From positions 1 to 24,285 of the forward strand of contig JBBQFJ010000041.1 in the NCBI GenBank assembly GCA_038321755.1: 24,285 nucleotides of DNA, read 5' to 3'. This DNA is from JALHSW01 sp038321755. GTDB lineage: Bacteria; Actinomycetota; Acidimicrobiia; IMCC26256; PALSA-555. The notes under the pieces were generated by a model. The model did no database searches. It saw nothing but the letters and a program-made list of their open reading frames with translations, and had not been told where the DNA came from. The position numbers were made by a program, and so were the translations under genes. This document shows positions 15,781-23,817 of the stretch, piece by piece. How positions within the stretch are numbered: the first letter of the stretch is position 1; every line of letters starts with the position of its first letter.

Positions 15781-18700
15781 ATGGCCGAGCAGCTACCCCT
15801 CAATATGGCGACCGATCGGGCGACCGATCGGGCGACGCCCGAAGGAGCTGGTCCCGAAGAAGCTGGTCGGCTGCTGCTCGTCCGCCATGGACCCCCGGCC
15901 CAGGCCGCGCTCTTCGCGGCGATCGCGACCGCCCAGGCCGTCGATCGGCTGGCACCCGTCACGGTGGCCGTCCCGTCACCGCTGGCCGGCCTGGCGCTTC
16001 GCCGGGCGCTCGGCTCGGCCGCCGGTCTGGTCAACGTCCACTTCACCGCGCTCGCCCGCGTGGCCGAGCTCGTGGGGGGTCCCGCCCTCGCGGCCGCGGG
16101 CCGGCGCCCGCTCGCCGGGCCCCTCCGCGCCGAGGCCGTCCACGCAGTCCTCGGCGCGGAGCCGGGCCCGCTCGCCCCGGTGGCCGGTCACCCCTCGACG
16201 ACCCAGCACCTCGCGGCGACGTTCACCGAGCTGGCTCGAGTCCCACCGGAAGCGCTCACGACGATCGCGTCGCGCGGACCACGGGCTGCGGCGGTGGTGC
16301 GGCTCTTCCGCGCCTATCGAGCCCGGGTCACCGAGTACTACGACGAGGACGATCTCGTGCTCGCAGCCGCGGCCGTCATCACCGACGGCTCGGCACCCGG
16401 GTACGACATCGGCCAGGTCATCGTGCATCTCCCCCTCGACCTCTCCCCCGGCGAGCAGGCGCTCGTCGAGGCACTCGCCGCGCAGGATCGGTGCACGGTG
16501 CTGCTCGGGCTCACGGGCGATCGCGACGTGGATGCTGCACAGGCCGGCGTCATCGCGAACCGTCTCGCGCCGGCGCTCGGACCTGCCGTCGAGCTCGGCG
16601 CCGAGGTGCCGGTCCCGGTCGCCGACGCGATCATCTCGGCACCCGATCCCGAGGACGAGGTGCGCACGGTCGTGCGGCACCTCCTCGCGCGGAGCGAGTC
16701 CGGCGCGTCCCTCGCAGGCGCCGCGATCCTGTTCCGCGCCCCGGAGCCCTACGCCCGCGTGCTCCCCGAGATCCTCGACGCAGCCGGCGTCGCGTGGAAC
16801 GGACCATCACCACGACGCGTCGCAGACGGCGCCGCGGGACGCGTCCTGCTCGGCCTGCTCGCGCTCCCCGACGACGATCTCGCGCGCGACGACGTCGCGG
16901 CGTGGCTCGCGTCCGGACCGGTGCGAGACCCGGCCGACGATCGCCGGGTGAACGCCGCTCGCTGGGACGCACTGTCCCGACTTTCCGGCGTCGTTCGCGG
17001 TGCCGAGCAGTGGGCCGAACGTCTCGGCGCGTTCCGCGGCACCGTCGAGCGTGAGCTCGCGGACCTGCGGGCCGACGGCGAAGAGCCAGACTGGCGGACG
17101 CAACGGCTCGAACGCGATCGGTCCGACGCCGCGGCACTCGAAGCGTTCGTCGCGGATCTCGCCGACCGGCTCACGCCCCCCGACCGACCGTCATGGGCTG
17201 CGCTGACCGAGTGGGCTCGGAGCCTGCACGACCACTACCTCGGGGGCGAGGGGCACCGCGCCGACTGGCCCGAGTCCGAGGTGATCGGCGCGCAGCGCGT
17301 CGAAGTGGCCCTCACCGAGCTGAGCGGTCTCGACTCCTTCGACGACCGCGCCGACCTCGCTCGCTTCCGGCGCGCACTCGCCGCGGAGCTCGATGCACCC
17401 GTCGGGCGGATCGGGAAGTTCGGGACCGGAGTGCTCATCGGCCAGCTCGGCCAGGCCTACGCCACCGACCTCGACATCGTGTACGTGCTCGGAGGAGCCG
17501 AGGGGACGCTGCCGCCCCGCGGCCGCGAGGACCCGCTCCTCCCCGACCGCGAGCGATCGGGGGTGCCGAGCCTCACGTTGCACGCCGAGCGTCGGCTGGA
17601 GGAGCGGCGCGACTACCTCGCGGCCCTCGCGTCGGCGACCGAGCGAGTCCTCGCGTTCCCGCGCGCCGACCCGCGCGCGCAACGCAAGCGGCTCCCGGCC
17701 CGTTGGGTGCTCGAGTCCGCCCGGGCACTCGGTGCAACCGACGCGAGCGCGGAACAGCTCCGCGACGAGATCGACGAGCCGTGGCTCGAGGTCGTCCCAT
17801 CCTTCGCCGACCTCGTCAGCACCGGCGCCCCGGGCTCCGAGACGGAGTACCGCCTCCAGAGCCTCTCGCGTTGGCGTCGGGCCCAGCAGCCCCTCTCCGA
17901 GCACCCGCTCGCGAGCGTTGCGCTCGCGCGCGGCTTCGTCGCCGCGGGCGAGCGCGCTTCGCAGGCCGCCACCCGCTTCGACGGGTTCATCGGGAGCCGT
18001 CCGGGGCTCGCGCCCGGCGGTGCGCGTCCGACGTCGCCGACCGCGCTGCAGGAATGGGCCACCTGCCCCTTCCGCTACTTCTTGAGCCGCGTCCTGCGCC
18101 TCCGGGCGATCCCGCGACCCGAAGCCACCGAGTCGATCAGCTCCCTCGATCGGGGTTCGCTCATCCACGCGATCCTCGAGGAGTTCGTCCGCGACACGCC
18201 GCGCCCGCCGACACCCGACGCCCCCTGGACCTTGGAGGACCACGTCCGCCTCGTCCACATCGTCGAGCGCCACTGCACGGACGCCGAGACACGAGGCATC
18301 ACCGGTCGCGAGGTCAGCTGGGTGTTGGAGCGTCGACGCATCGCCAGCGAGGTCGCGCAGTTCCTCGATGCCGACCTCCGGGCGCGCACCGAGCACGACG
18401 TGCTCCCCGCGCCCGACGGGCTGGAGCGTGCGTTCGGTGATGACGGCGAGCCTCCCGTCGAGGTGGAGCTCGGCGACGGTCGGACGGTCACCTTCCGAGG
18501 CCGCATCGATCGCGTGGACCGTTCGCCCGACGGCCGTCGGGTCGTCGTCTACGACTACAAGACCGGGCGTCCGGGGCACATCGACCTCGAGTCGGATCCG
18601 GTCGATGCCGGTCGCTCGCTGCAGCTCCCCGTGTACGCGCTGGCGGCGCTCCAGCGTGACGGTGCCGACGAGGCCTCCGCCTACTACTGGTACACGGCCG

Positions 18701-19026
18701 CGGCACCGGACCAGGCACTCGTCGGTCTCGACCTCGATGACGCGCACGACCGCTTCGTCGACGTGGTCGAGACCATCGTCGACGGCGTCGAGGGAGGGTG
18801 CTTCCCCGCGTACCCCGGTGGTCGCTCGTTCAACGCCGGCCGACAGCGCGAGACCTTCGAGAGCTGCGCGTACTGCGAGTTCGACGAGGTCTGCCCGGTC
18901 GATCGCGGCACCGTCTGGGACCGGAAGCACGAGGAGCCGGCGTTCGTGCCGTTCCTGAGCCTCGATCTCGTCGTCGACCCTGATGATGAGGGCGACGGCG
19001 AGGGCGACGACGAGGGCGCACCATGA
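15781..19026 (+). CDS. AddB-like subunit: degenerate helicase with Fe-S RecB-type nuclease domain
   Basis: The protein has 1081 residues. The N-terminal half resembles a UvrD/AddB helicase fold (e.g. FRAYRARVTEYYDEDDLVLAAA; the TDLDIVYVLGGAEGTLPPRG stretch matches the AddB motif 'VFVLGxxEGxxP'). No Walker A GxxGxGKT is present; the expected place reads LLLVRHGPPAQAALF. So ATP hydrolysis here is unlikely. The C-terminal PD-(D/E)XK nuclease has RGRIDRVD with Asp ~910 and the catalytic YDYKTG (Asp925, Lys927). Cys762 (ATCPFRYF), Cys1029, Cys1032 and Cys1038 (CAYCEFDEVC) form the four-Cys iron-sulfur staple of AddB-type nucleases. It would act with the next gene in end resection for recombination. 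Its TGA overlaps the next ATG (ATGA). The N-terminus holds small tandem repeats (ATDRATDRAT). Confidence 0.9.
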   Translation: MAEQLPLNMATDRATDRATPEGAGPEEAGRLLLVRHGPPAQAALFAAIATAQAVDRLAPVTVAVPSPLAGLALRRALGSAAGLVNVHFTALARVAELVGGPALAAAGRRPLAGPLRAEAVHAVLGAEPGPLAPVAGHPSTTQHLAATFTELARVPPEALTTIASRGPRAAAVVRLFRAYRARVTEYYDEDDLVLAAAAVITDGSAPGYDIGQVIVHLPLDLSPGEQALVEALAAQDRCTVLLGLTGDRDVDAAQAGVIANRLAPALGPAVELGAEVPVPVADAIISAPDPEDEVRTVVRHLLARSESGASLAGAAILFRAPEPYARVLPEILDAAGVAWNGPSPRRVADGAAGRVLLGLLALPDDDLARDDVAAWLASGPVRDPADDRRVNAARWDALSRLSGVVRGAEQWAERLGAFRGTVERELADLRADGEEPDWRTQRLERDRSDAAALEAFVADLADRLTPPDRPSWAALTEWARSLHDHYLGGEGHRADWPESEVIGAQRVEVALTELSGLDSFDDRADLARFRRALAAELDAPVGRIGKFGTGVLIGQLGQAYATDLDIVYVLGGAEGTLPPRGREDPLLPDRERSGVPSLTLHAERRLEERRDYLAALASATERVLAFPRADPRAQRKRLPARWVLESARALGATDASAEQLRDEIDEPWLEVVPSFADLVSTGAPGSETEYRLQSLSRWRRAQQPLSEHPLASVALARGFVAAGERASQAATRFDGFIGSRPGLAPGGARPTSPTALQEWATCPFRYFLSRVLRLRAIPRPEATESISSLDRGSLIHAILEEFVRDTPRPPTPDAPWTLEDHVRLVHIVERHCTDAETRGITGREVSWVLERRRIASEVAQFLDADLRARTEHDVLPAPDGLERAFGDDGEPPVEVELGDGRTVTFRGRIDRVDRSPDGRRVVVYDYKTGRPGHIDLESDPVDAGRSLQLPVYALAALQRDGADEASAYYWYTAAAPDQALVGLDLDDAHDRFVDVVETIVDGVEGGCFPAYPGGRSFNAGRQRETFESCAYCEFDEVCPVDRGTVWDRKHEEPAFVPFLSLDLVVDPDDEGDGEGDDEGAP
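15808..15836 (+). repeat. In-frame 12-bp tandem duplication at the addB-like 5' end
   Basis: GCGACCGATCGG occurs twice in a row and then starts a third time (GCGAC). It encodes ATDRATDRAT. Immediately after it, two 15-base segments encoding EGAGP and EEAGR are also near-copies. The region precedes the conserved domain and looks like a variable N-terminal tail. Confidence 0.85.
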
Positions 19027-22000
19027 GCGCGCCCACCGACCAGGTGCCCACCGACCAGGTGCCCACCGACCAGGCGGCACGCGACATGGTGCGCGACGCA
19101 CACGACGTGAGCCTGTTCGTCGAAGCCGGCGCGGGGACCGGGAAGACCACCGCGCTCGTGGACCGCGTGGTCGCGCTCGTGGCCGCGGGTGAGATCCAGC
19201 TGCGCGAGCTCGCCGCGATCACGTTCACCGAGGCCGCGGCCGCCGAGCTGCGCGACCGGATCCGCGGCGCGCTCGAGCGGGCGGCGGCCGGCTTGGTCGA
19301 CACCGTCGTCGCACCCGACGCGCGGGATCGGTGCCACACCGCGCTCGACCAGCTCGACGAGGCCGCCCTCACCACGCTCCACGGCTTCGGGCAACGGCTG
19401 CTCACCGAACATCCGCTCGAAGCCGGGCTCCCGCCGGGCTTCGAGGTGCTCGACGACATCCGCGCCGGCGTGGCCTTCGAGCAGCGGTGGCGCGCCTTCC
19501 TCGATGACCTGTTCGAAGACCCGACGCTGCGCACCACGCTCCTCACGGGCCTCGCCCTCGGCCTGCGCTTCGAGCACCTGCGCAACGTGGCGAAGACGCT
19601 CCACGACCACATCGACCGGATCGGCGCCCCACCCGAGTCCGCGACGCTCCCGCCGGTCGACCTCACGCCCTTGGCCGCGGTGCTCGACGAGATCGCGGGC
19701 CTGCGCTCGGCCTCGTGTGCCGCCGACGATGACCTCCTCGCCCGACACATCGACGGTCTCGGCCCGTTCCGCGCCACCCTCGACGCACCCGGCGATCGAC
19801 TCGACCAGCTCGACCTCCTCGTCGCCGCGCCGAAGCTGTCGTTCCGCAACGGGAAGAACGGCAACTGGGACTGCGACATCAGCGACGTCAAGGCCGCGTG
19901 CGCGAGAGCTGACGAGCTGCGCGTCGGCCTCATCGACGGTCAGCGCCTTGCCGTCCTGTCCACGCTCGTCGCACGGGTCGTGCAGTTCGTCCAGGACCAC
20001 GCCGACGAACGACGACGCGAAGGCACCTTGGAGTTCCACGACCTGCTGGTGCTGGCGCGCGACCTCCTGCGCGACGACCCCGCAGTGCGCGACGCAGCCG
20101 CGCGTCGCTGGCGGTGCGTCCTGCTCGACGAGTTCCAGGACACCGACCCACTCCAGATCCAGCTTGCGGTCCTGCTGGCGACGAGCCGGAGCGATGCGGG
20201 GAGCCTGCCGTGGCAGGACGTCCCGATCGACCCGGGAGCACTCGTCGTGGTCGGCGACCCCAAGCAGTCGATCTACCGGTTCCGGCGCGCCGATCTCGGG
20301 ATGTACCACGAGGCACAGCATCGCCTCGGGCTCACCGAGGTCGCGCTCGTCGAGAACTTCCGGTCGGTGCCGGGCATCCTCGACTTCGTGAACCGCGTGT
20401 TCGGCGCGCTGCTCCCTGAAGAGGATCCCGGCGTGCAGGCTGCGCACGTCGACCTCCATCACCACCGCCGCGCGCTGGACGACGTCCCCGCGGTCGCCAT
20501 CGTGGGAGGTCCCGCCGACGCGAAGGTCGCCGAGGTGCGGGCCGCCGAAGCCGCCGACGTCGCCGCGATCGTGCAGGCCGTGAAGCGTGAGGCATGGCAG
20601 GTCGAGGACGTCGGCGACCATGCGGTGCGGGGGGCCGAGTACCAGGACATCGCGATCCTCATCCCGTCGCGCACCGTGCTCCCCGGACTCGAAGACGCAT
20701 TGGAGCGTGCGGGCATCCCGGCGCGGGTCGAGAGCCAGTCGCTGCTGTTCTCGACGGCCGAGGTGCGCGACCTGTTGTCGATCCTCGCGGCGATCGACGA
20801 CCCGTCCGACGAGATCTCGATCGTCGCCGCGCTGCGCTCTCCCGCGTTCGGTTGCAGCGACGCCGACCTCGCCGACTTCGTCGAGGCGCACGGCCGATGG
20901 GACTACCGCGTCGCCGCACCGGTGACAGTCGACGCCGCGCACCCGGTCGTCGCCGGGCTCGCCGCCCTGCACGAGTTCTGGGACCAGCGGTGGTGGCGCA
21001 GCGTGAGCGAGACCGTCGAGGCGGTCGTGCGCGAGCGCCGACTGCTGGAGCTCGCGGTCGAGAAGCGCCGCCCGAGGGACCACTGGCGGCGCATCCGCTA
21101 CCTGCTCGACCAGGCGCGCGCATGGGACGACGCCGGACAGCCGACGTTGCGCAGCTTCGTCGAGTGGGCGAGGGAGCAGGCCGAGGAACGCGCGCGCGTC
21201 GTCGAATCGGTTGCGCCGGAGCCCGACGACGACGCCGTGCGGATCCTCACCATCCACGGCTCGAAGGGTCTCGAGTTCCCCGTCGTCGTGCTCGCAGGCC
21301 TGAGCGTGCGACCGCCGAACTCGGTCCCGGCCGTGGTGTGGGACCGCGGGGGAAGCCCGCAGTTCATGATCGGCACCAAGGCCAGCAGCACTCGGGCGAA
21401 GACGCCGGGATACGACGATGCCGCGGCCGCCGAGCGGCGACACGACGACGCCGAACGCCTCCGACTCCTCTACGTCGCGATGACGCGCGCCCGGGACCAC
21501 CTCGTCGTGAGCCTGCACCACAAGGAGGCGTCGCAGTGCCACGCGAGCTCGGTCAGCGCGCACCTCGCAGGCGCGCCGGTGCGGGTGCTCGTCCCTGGAG
21601 ATCCTGCACCTTCTGTCGAGGCCCCACCGATGAGCAAGCCCGTGCTGGAGCCGGCCGCCCACGACGCCTGGGCCGCGAGCCGCGCGGCGTTCCTGACGAC
21701 GGCCGGCCGGGCTCGGAGCATCGCCGCGACGACGCTCGCCACGGCGACCCATAAGCAGGACGAGAAGGACGAGCCGCCGTCCGATGCCCCGCCGTGGCGA
21801 CGAGGACGAGCCGGCACGGCCGTGGGTCGCGCGGTGCACGCCGTGCTCCAGACGGTGGATCTGTCAACGGGTGCCGACGTCGCGGCCGCCGCCCGCGCGC
21901 AATCCCTGGGCGAAGGCGTCGCCGGACGCGAGCAGGAGGTGCGCGACCTTGTCGAGGCCGTGTTGCGCGCGCCGATCGTGCGCACCGCGGTCGAGCGCGG

Positions 22001-22340
22001 CGGGCGCTACTGGCGAGAGGTGCCCGTGGCCACCGAGATCGACGGCTTGCTGCTCGAGGGTTTCATCGACCTGTTGGTCGAGACGGAGGATGGCCTGGTC
22101 GTCGTCGACTACAAGACGGACCGCGTCGACAGCGACGCCGAGATCGACGCCGCGCTGGAGCGGTACGGCGTGCAAGGCGCCGCGTACGCGGTGGCCCTCG
22201 AGACAGTGCTCGGGCAGCCGGTCACACGGTGCGTCTTCGTGTTCGCGCGCACGGGGGACCCGCTCGAGCGCGAGGTCGACGATCTCGAGGCGGCGAAGGC
22301 CGTCGTGCGCGAGCGCCTCGCGACCGTCGCGAACGGTTAG
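19023..22340 (+). CDS. AddA-like UvrD-family helicase-nuclease subunit
   Basis: The protein has 1105 residues, near the usual AddA length. It is an SF1A helicase: Walker A AGAGTGKT (35-42), motif Ia AAITFTEAAAAELRDR, the LTTLHGFGQRLL motif, Walker B LLDEFQDTDP (Asp369, Glu370), motif III GDPKQSIYRFRRAD, motif IV VENFRS, motif V TIHGSKGLEFPVVVLAG and motif VI LLYVAMTRARDHL. The C-terminal RecB-type nuclease has GRAVHAVLQ, GFIDLLVE (Asp1016) and VVVDYKTDR (Asp1029, Lys1031). All catalytic residues are present. Paired with the AddB-like protein it would unwind and trim double-strand-break ends for RecA. The ATG overlaps the upstream stop. Before the conserved TDQAARDMVR there is a PTDQV tandem repeat. 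Its TAG overlaps the stop of the convergent gene. Confidence 0.95.
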   Translation: MSAPTDQVPTDQVPTDQAARDMVRDAHDVSLFVEAGAGTGKTTALVDRVVALVAAGEIQLRELAAITFTEAAAAELRDRIRGALERAAAGLVDTVVAPDARDRCHTALDQLDEAALTTLHGFGQRLLTEHPLEAGLPPGFEVLDDIRAGVAFEQRWRAFLDDLFEDPTLRTTLLTGLALGLRFEHLRNVAKTLHDHIDRIGAPPESATLPPVDLTPLAAVLDEIAGLRSASCAADDDLLARHIDGLGPFRATLDAPGDRLDQLDLLVAAPKLSFRNGKNGNWDCDISDVKAACARADELRVGLIDGQRLAVLSTLVARVVQFVQDHADERRREGTLEFHDLLVLARDLLRDDPAVRDAAARRWRCVLLDEFQDTDPLQIQLAVLLATSRSDAGSLPWQDVPIDPGALVVVGDPKQSIYRFRRADLGMYHEAQHRLGLTEVALVENFRSVPGILDFVNRVFGALLPEEDPGVQAAHVDLHHHRRALDDVPAVAIVGGPADAKVAEVRAAEAADVAAIVQAVKREAWQVEDVGDHAVRGAEYQDIAILIPSRTVLPGLEDALERAGIPARVESQSLLFSTAEVRDLLSILAAIDDPSDEISIVAALRSPAFGCSDADLADFVEAHGRWDYRVAAPVTVDAAHPVVAGLAALHEFWDQRWWRSVSETVEAVVRERRLLELAVEKRRPRDHWRRIRYLLDQARAWDDAGQPTLRSFVEWAREQAEERARVVESVAPEPDDDAVRILTIHGSKGLEFPVVVLAGLSVRPPNSVPAVVWDRGGSPQFMIGTKASSTRAKTPGYDDAAAAERRHDDAERLRLLYVAMTRARDHLVVSLHHKEASQCHASSVSAHLAGAPVRVLVPGDPAPSVEAPPMSKPVLEPAAHDAWAASRAAFLTTAGRARSIAATTLATATHKQDEKDEPPSDAPPWRRGRAGTAVGRAVHAVLQTVDLSTGADVAAAARAQSLGEGVAGREQEVRDLVEAVLRAPIVRTAVERGGRYWREVPVATEIDGLLLEGFIDLLVETEDGLVVVDYKTDRVDSDAEIDAALERYGVQGAAYAVALETVLGQPVTRCVFVFARTGDPLEREVDDLEAAKAVVRERLATVANG
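19032..19073 (+). repeat. In-frame 15-bp tandem repeat at the addA-like 5' end
   Basis: CCCACCGACCAGGTG is present twice exactly, followed by 12 bases of a third copy. It encodes PTDQVPTDQVPTDQ. The third copy joins the conserved helicase Q-motif region (TDQAARDM), so the expansion appears to have duplicated the natural start of that motif. Confidence 0.93.
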
Positions 22341-23326
22341 AGCCGCACGGACGGGTCGCCGGACATTCCGGGGCGGGCACGCATCGCCGGGATGACCTCG
22401 TCGCCGAGACGGGCGATCTGTTCTCGTGCTTGGCCCGGGCTGACGCCGGGCACGTGCACGCGCAGGTTGAGCGAGTCACACCCGGCCCGCAGCATGGCAT
22501 CCGCAAGCTCACCGGCCACGGCGGTCGGATCGGACGCGTCGACGACTTCGTCACTCCCCCAGCGCTCCTAAGCCGACACGGGGGTGTACGTCCGGTAGAC
22601 GTCGACCTGATCGTCGAGCTGCTCGCGTGGCGCGGCACCCACCCACGCGCGACGGATGAGCACGCACGGTCCCGTGCCGCCAGCCGCCCGGTACCCGTCG
22701 GTGAGCTCTCGGCACCGCTCGGGGGTCGAGAGCGACTCGAACAGCAGACCGACCCCGATGGCCGCGGCGCGACGCACCGCGGCGAACCCCATCGCCGCGC
22801 TCAGCACCGGGATGGGGTGCAGGGCGCACGCATCGATCGCCGCGTCTCCGGCGAGCCCTCGGGGCGCGGTGCCGTCGAGCATGCCGACCACCTCTTCGAG
22901 GCCCGCGGCGAAGCGCTCGGTGAGGTTCGTCATGGTGAGACCCATCACCCGGAAGTCGGCAGGGAGCGCACCCGATGCGACGCCGAGTCCGACCCGTCCC
23001 GGGAAGCGCGCGGCCAGCCAGGCCACCTCCTCGGCGACCAACGCCGGCGGACGAAGCGGGAGGAGGAGGGGCGCGGGTGCCGCCCACCCACGCGGCATCG
23101 CGTCGAGGCAGAAGCCGGCGATCTGCAGCGGGTTCGGGAGGTATCCGTGGAACCCGGCGTGATGCTCGCTCGTCATCACGCCGTCGAAGCCGTGCTCGAC
23201 CGCGAGCGAGGCCTGGGCGCGCACCTCGTCGACGATCTCCGGCGCGGTGAGGTCGTTGTGCGGGTAGAGCCGCAACGAGACCGAGCCGGCCGCGAACGGC
23301 CCCGCTTCCCGCGCTCGTTCGGTCAT
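22337..23326 (-). pseudogene. Luciferase-like (F420-type) monooxygenase gene with an in-frame amber codon
   Basis: The gene starts with ATG at 23326, preceded by GGGTGAG, and reads 252 codons to a TAG at 22568-22570. The same frame then continues for 76 more sense codons to a TAA at 22337-22339. Upstream of the TAG: VSLRLYPHNDL, VEHGFDGVMTSEHHAGFHGY, RFPGRVGLGVASGALPADF and PVLSAAMGFAAVRRAAAIGVGLLFES, typical of the LLM flavin/F420 TIM-barrel family. After the TAG: ERWG, then DPTAVAGELADAMLRAGCDSLNLRVHVPGV and EQIARLGDEVIPAM, which is the family's normal C-terminal helix region. So one nonsense change (e.g. CAG to TAG) splits an otherwise well-preserved gene. The shortened product may still fold, or the TAG may be read through, or it may be a sequencing error. 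Confidence 0.8.
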
Positions 23327-23414
23327 GCGTTGCTCACCCTCCCATACGGTGGGTCAGGGACGCATCCAGCAAGGGTGTGGGTCTTCGGGCACGCCTGACC
23401 CTGAGGAGCTCGAC

Positions 23415-23798
23415 ATCATCATCGTCGTCGACGGCATGAACGTGATCGGCACGCGCCCCGATGGGTGGTGGCGCGATCGCGACGGCGCGGCGCGGCGCCT
23501 CCTCGGTCGCGTCCAAAGCCTCGCGGCCGACAGCGACGACGAGGTGACGCTGGTGCTCGACGGCCGACCGATCGCCGACCTCGCCGAAGGACCGCACGAC
23601 GGCGTGCAGGTCGCGTATGCCCGACGCTCGGGACGCGACGCGGGCGACGACCGCGTGGTGGAGGTCGTGGCGGCGCTGGCAGCACCCGCGGCCGCGCACG
23701 TCATCACGTCGGACCGAGGGCTCGCCGCGCGCGTGCGCGACCTCGGGGCGACGGTGACCGGTGCCGGCACCTTCCTCGAGCGGCTCGACGGCTACTGA
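23415..23798 (+). CDS. NYN-domain protein, YacP-like putative RNase
   Basis: The visible domain is ~127 residues: IIIVVDGMNVIGTRPDGWWRD (the acidic DGxNxIG motif), VTLVLDGRP, VEVVAALAAP, HVITSDRGLAARVRDLGATVTGAGTFLERL. This is the PIN-like fold of YacP/Rae1-type RNases, with likely metal-binding Asp in VVDG, the Asp in LDGRP and TSDRG. The frame is open from an ATG at 23325 and a GTG at 23349, but neither has a ribosome-binding site and both would add an odd tail before the first strand. A GAGGAG (23403-23408) lies six bases before an ATC codon at 23415, just where the domain begins, so a non-standard AUC start is possible; the first ATG after it (23436) would remove the catalytic Asp. The frame and function are firm, the start is not. 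Confidence 0.85.
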   Translation: MIIVVDGMNVIGTRPDGWWRDRDGAARRLLGRVQSLAADSDDEVTLVLDGRPIADLAEGPHDGVQVAYARRSGRDAGDDRVVEVVAALAAPAAAHVITSDRGLAARVRDLGATVTGAGTFLERLDGY

Positions 23799-23817
23799 AG
23801 CGTGACGGCTACTGAAG
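23787..23817. repeat. Tandem 14-bp duplication at the meeting point of two convergent genes
   Basis: GACGGCTACTGAAG occurs at 23787-23800 and 23804-23817 (period 17). The first copy supplies the final DGY-stop of the NYN gene (TACTGA). The second copy, read on the other strand, supplies the last LQ-stop (CTTCAGTAG) of the next gene. Confidence 0.9.

Noticed and set aside
18684..21839. A 1051-codon open frame on the minus strand opposite the AddAB-like genes
   Set aside because: It is antisense to two well-identified genes with intact motifs. Its product is Arg/Val/Asp/Gly-rich low complexity, as expected for the opposite strand of very GC-rich coding DNA.
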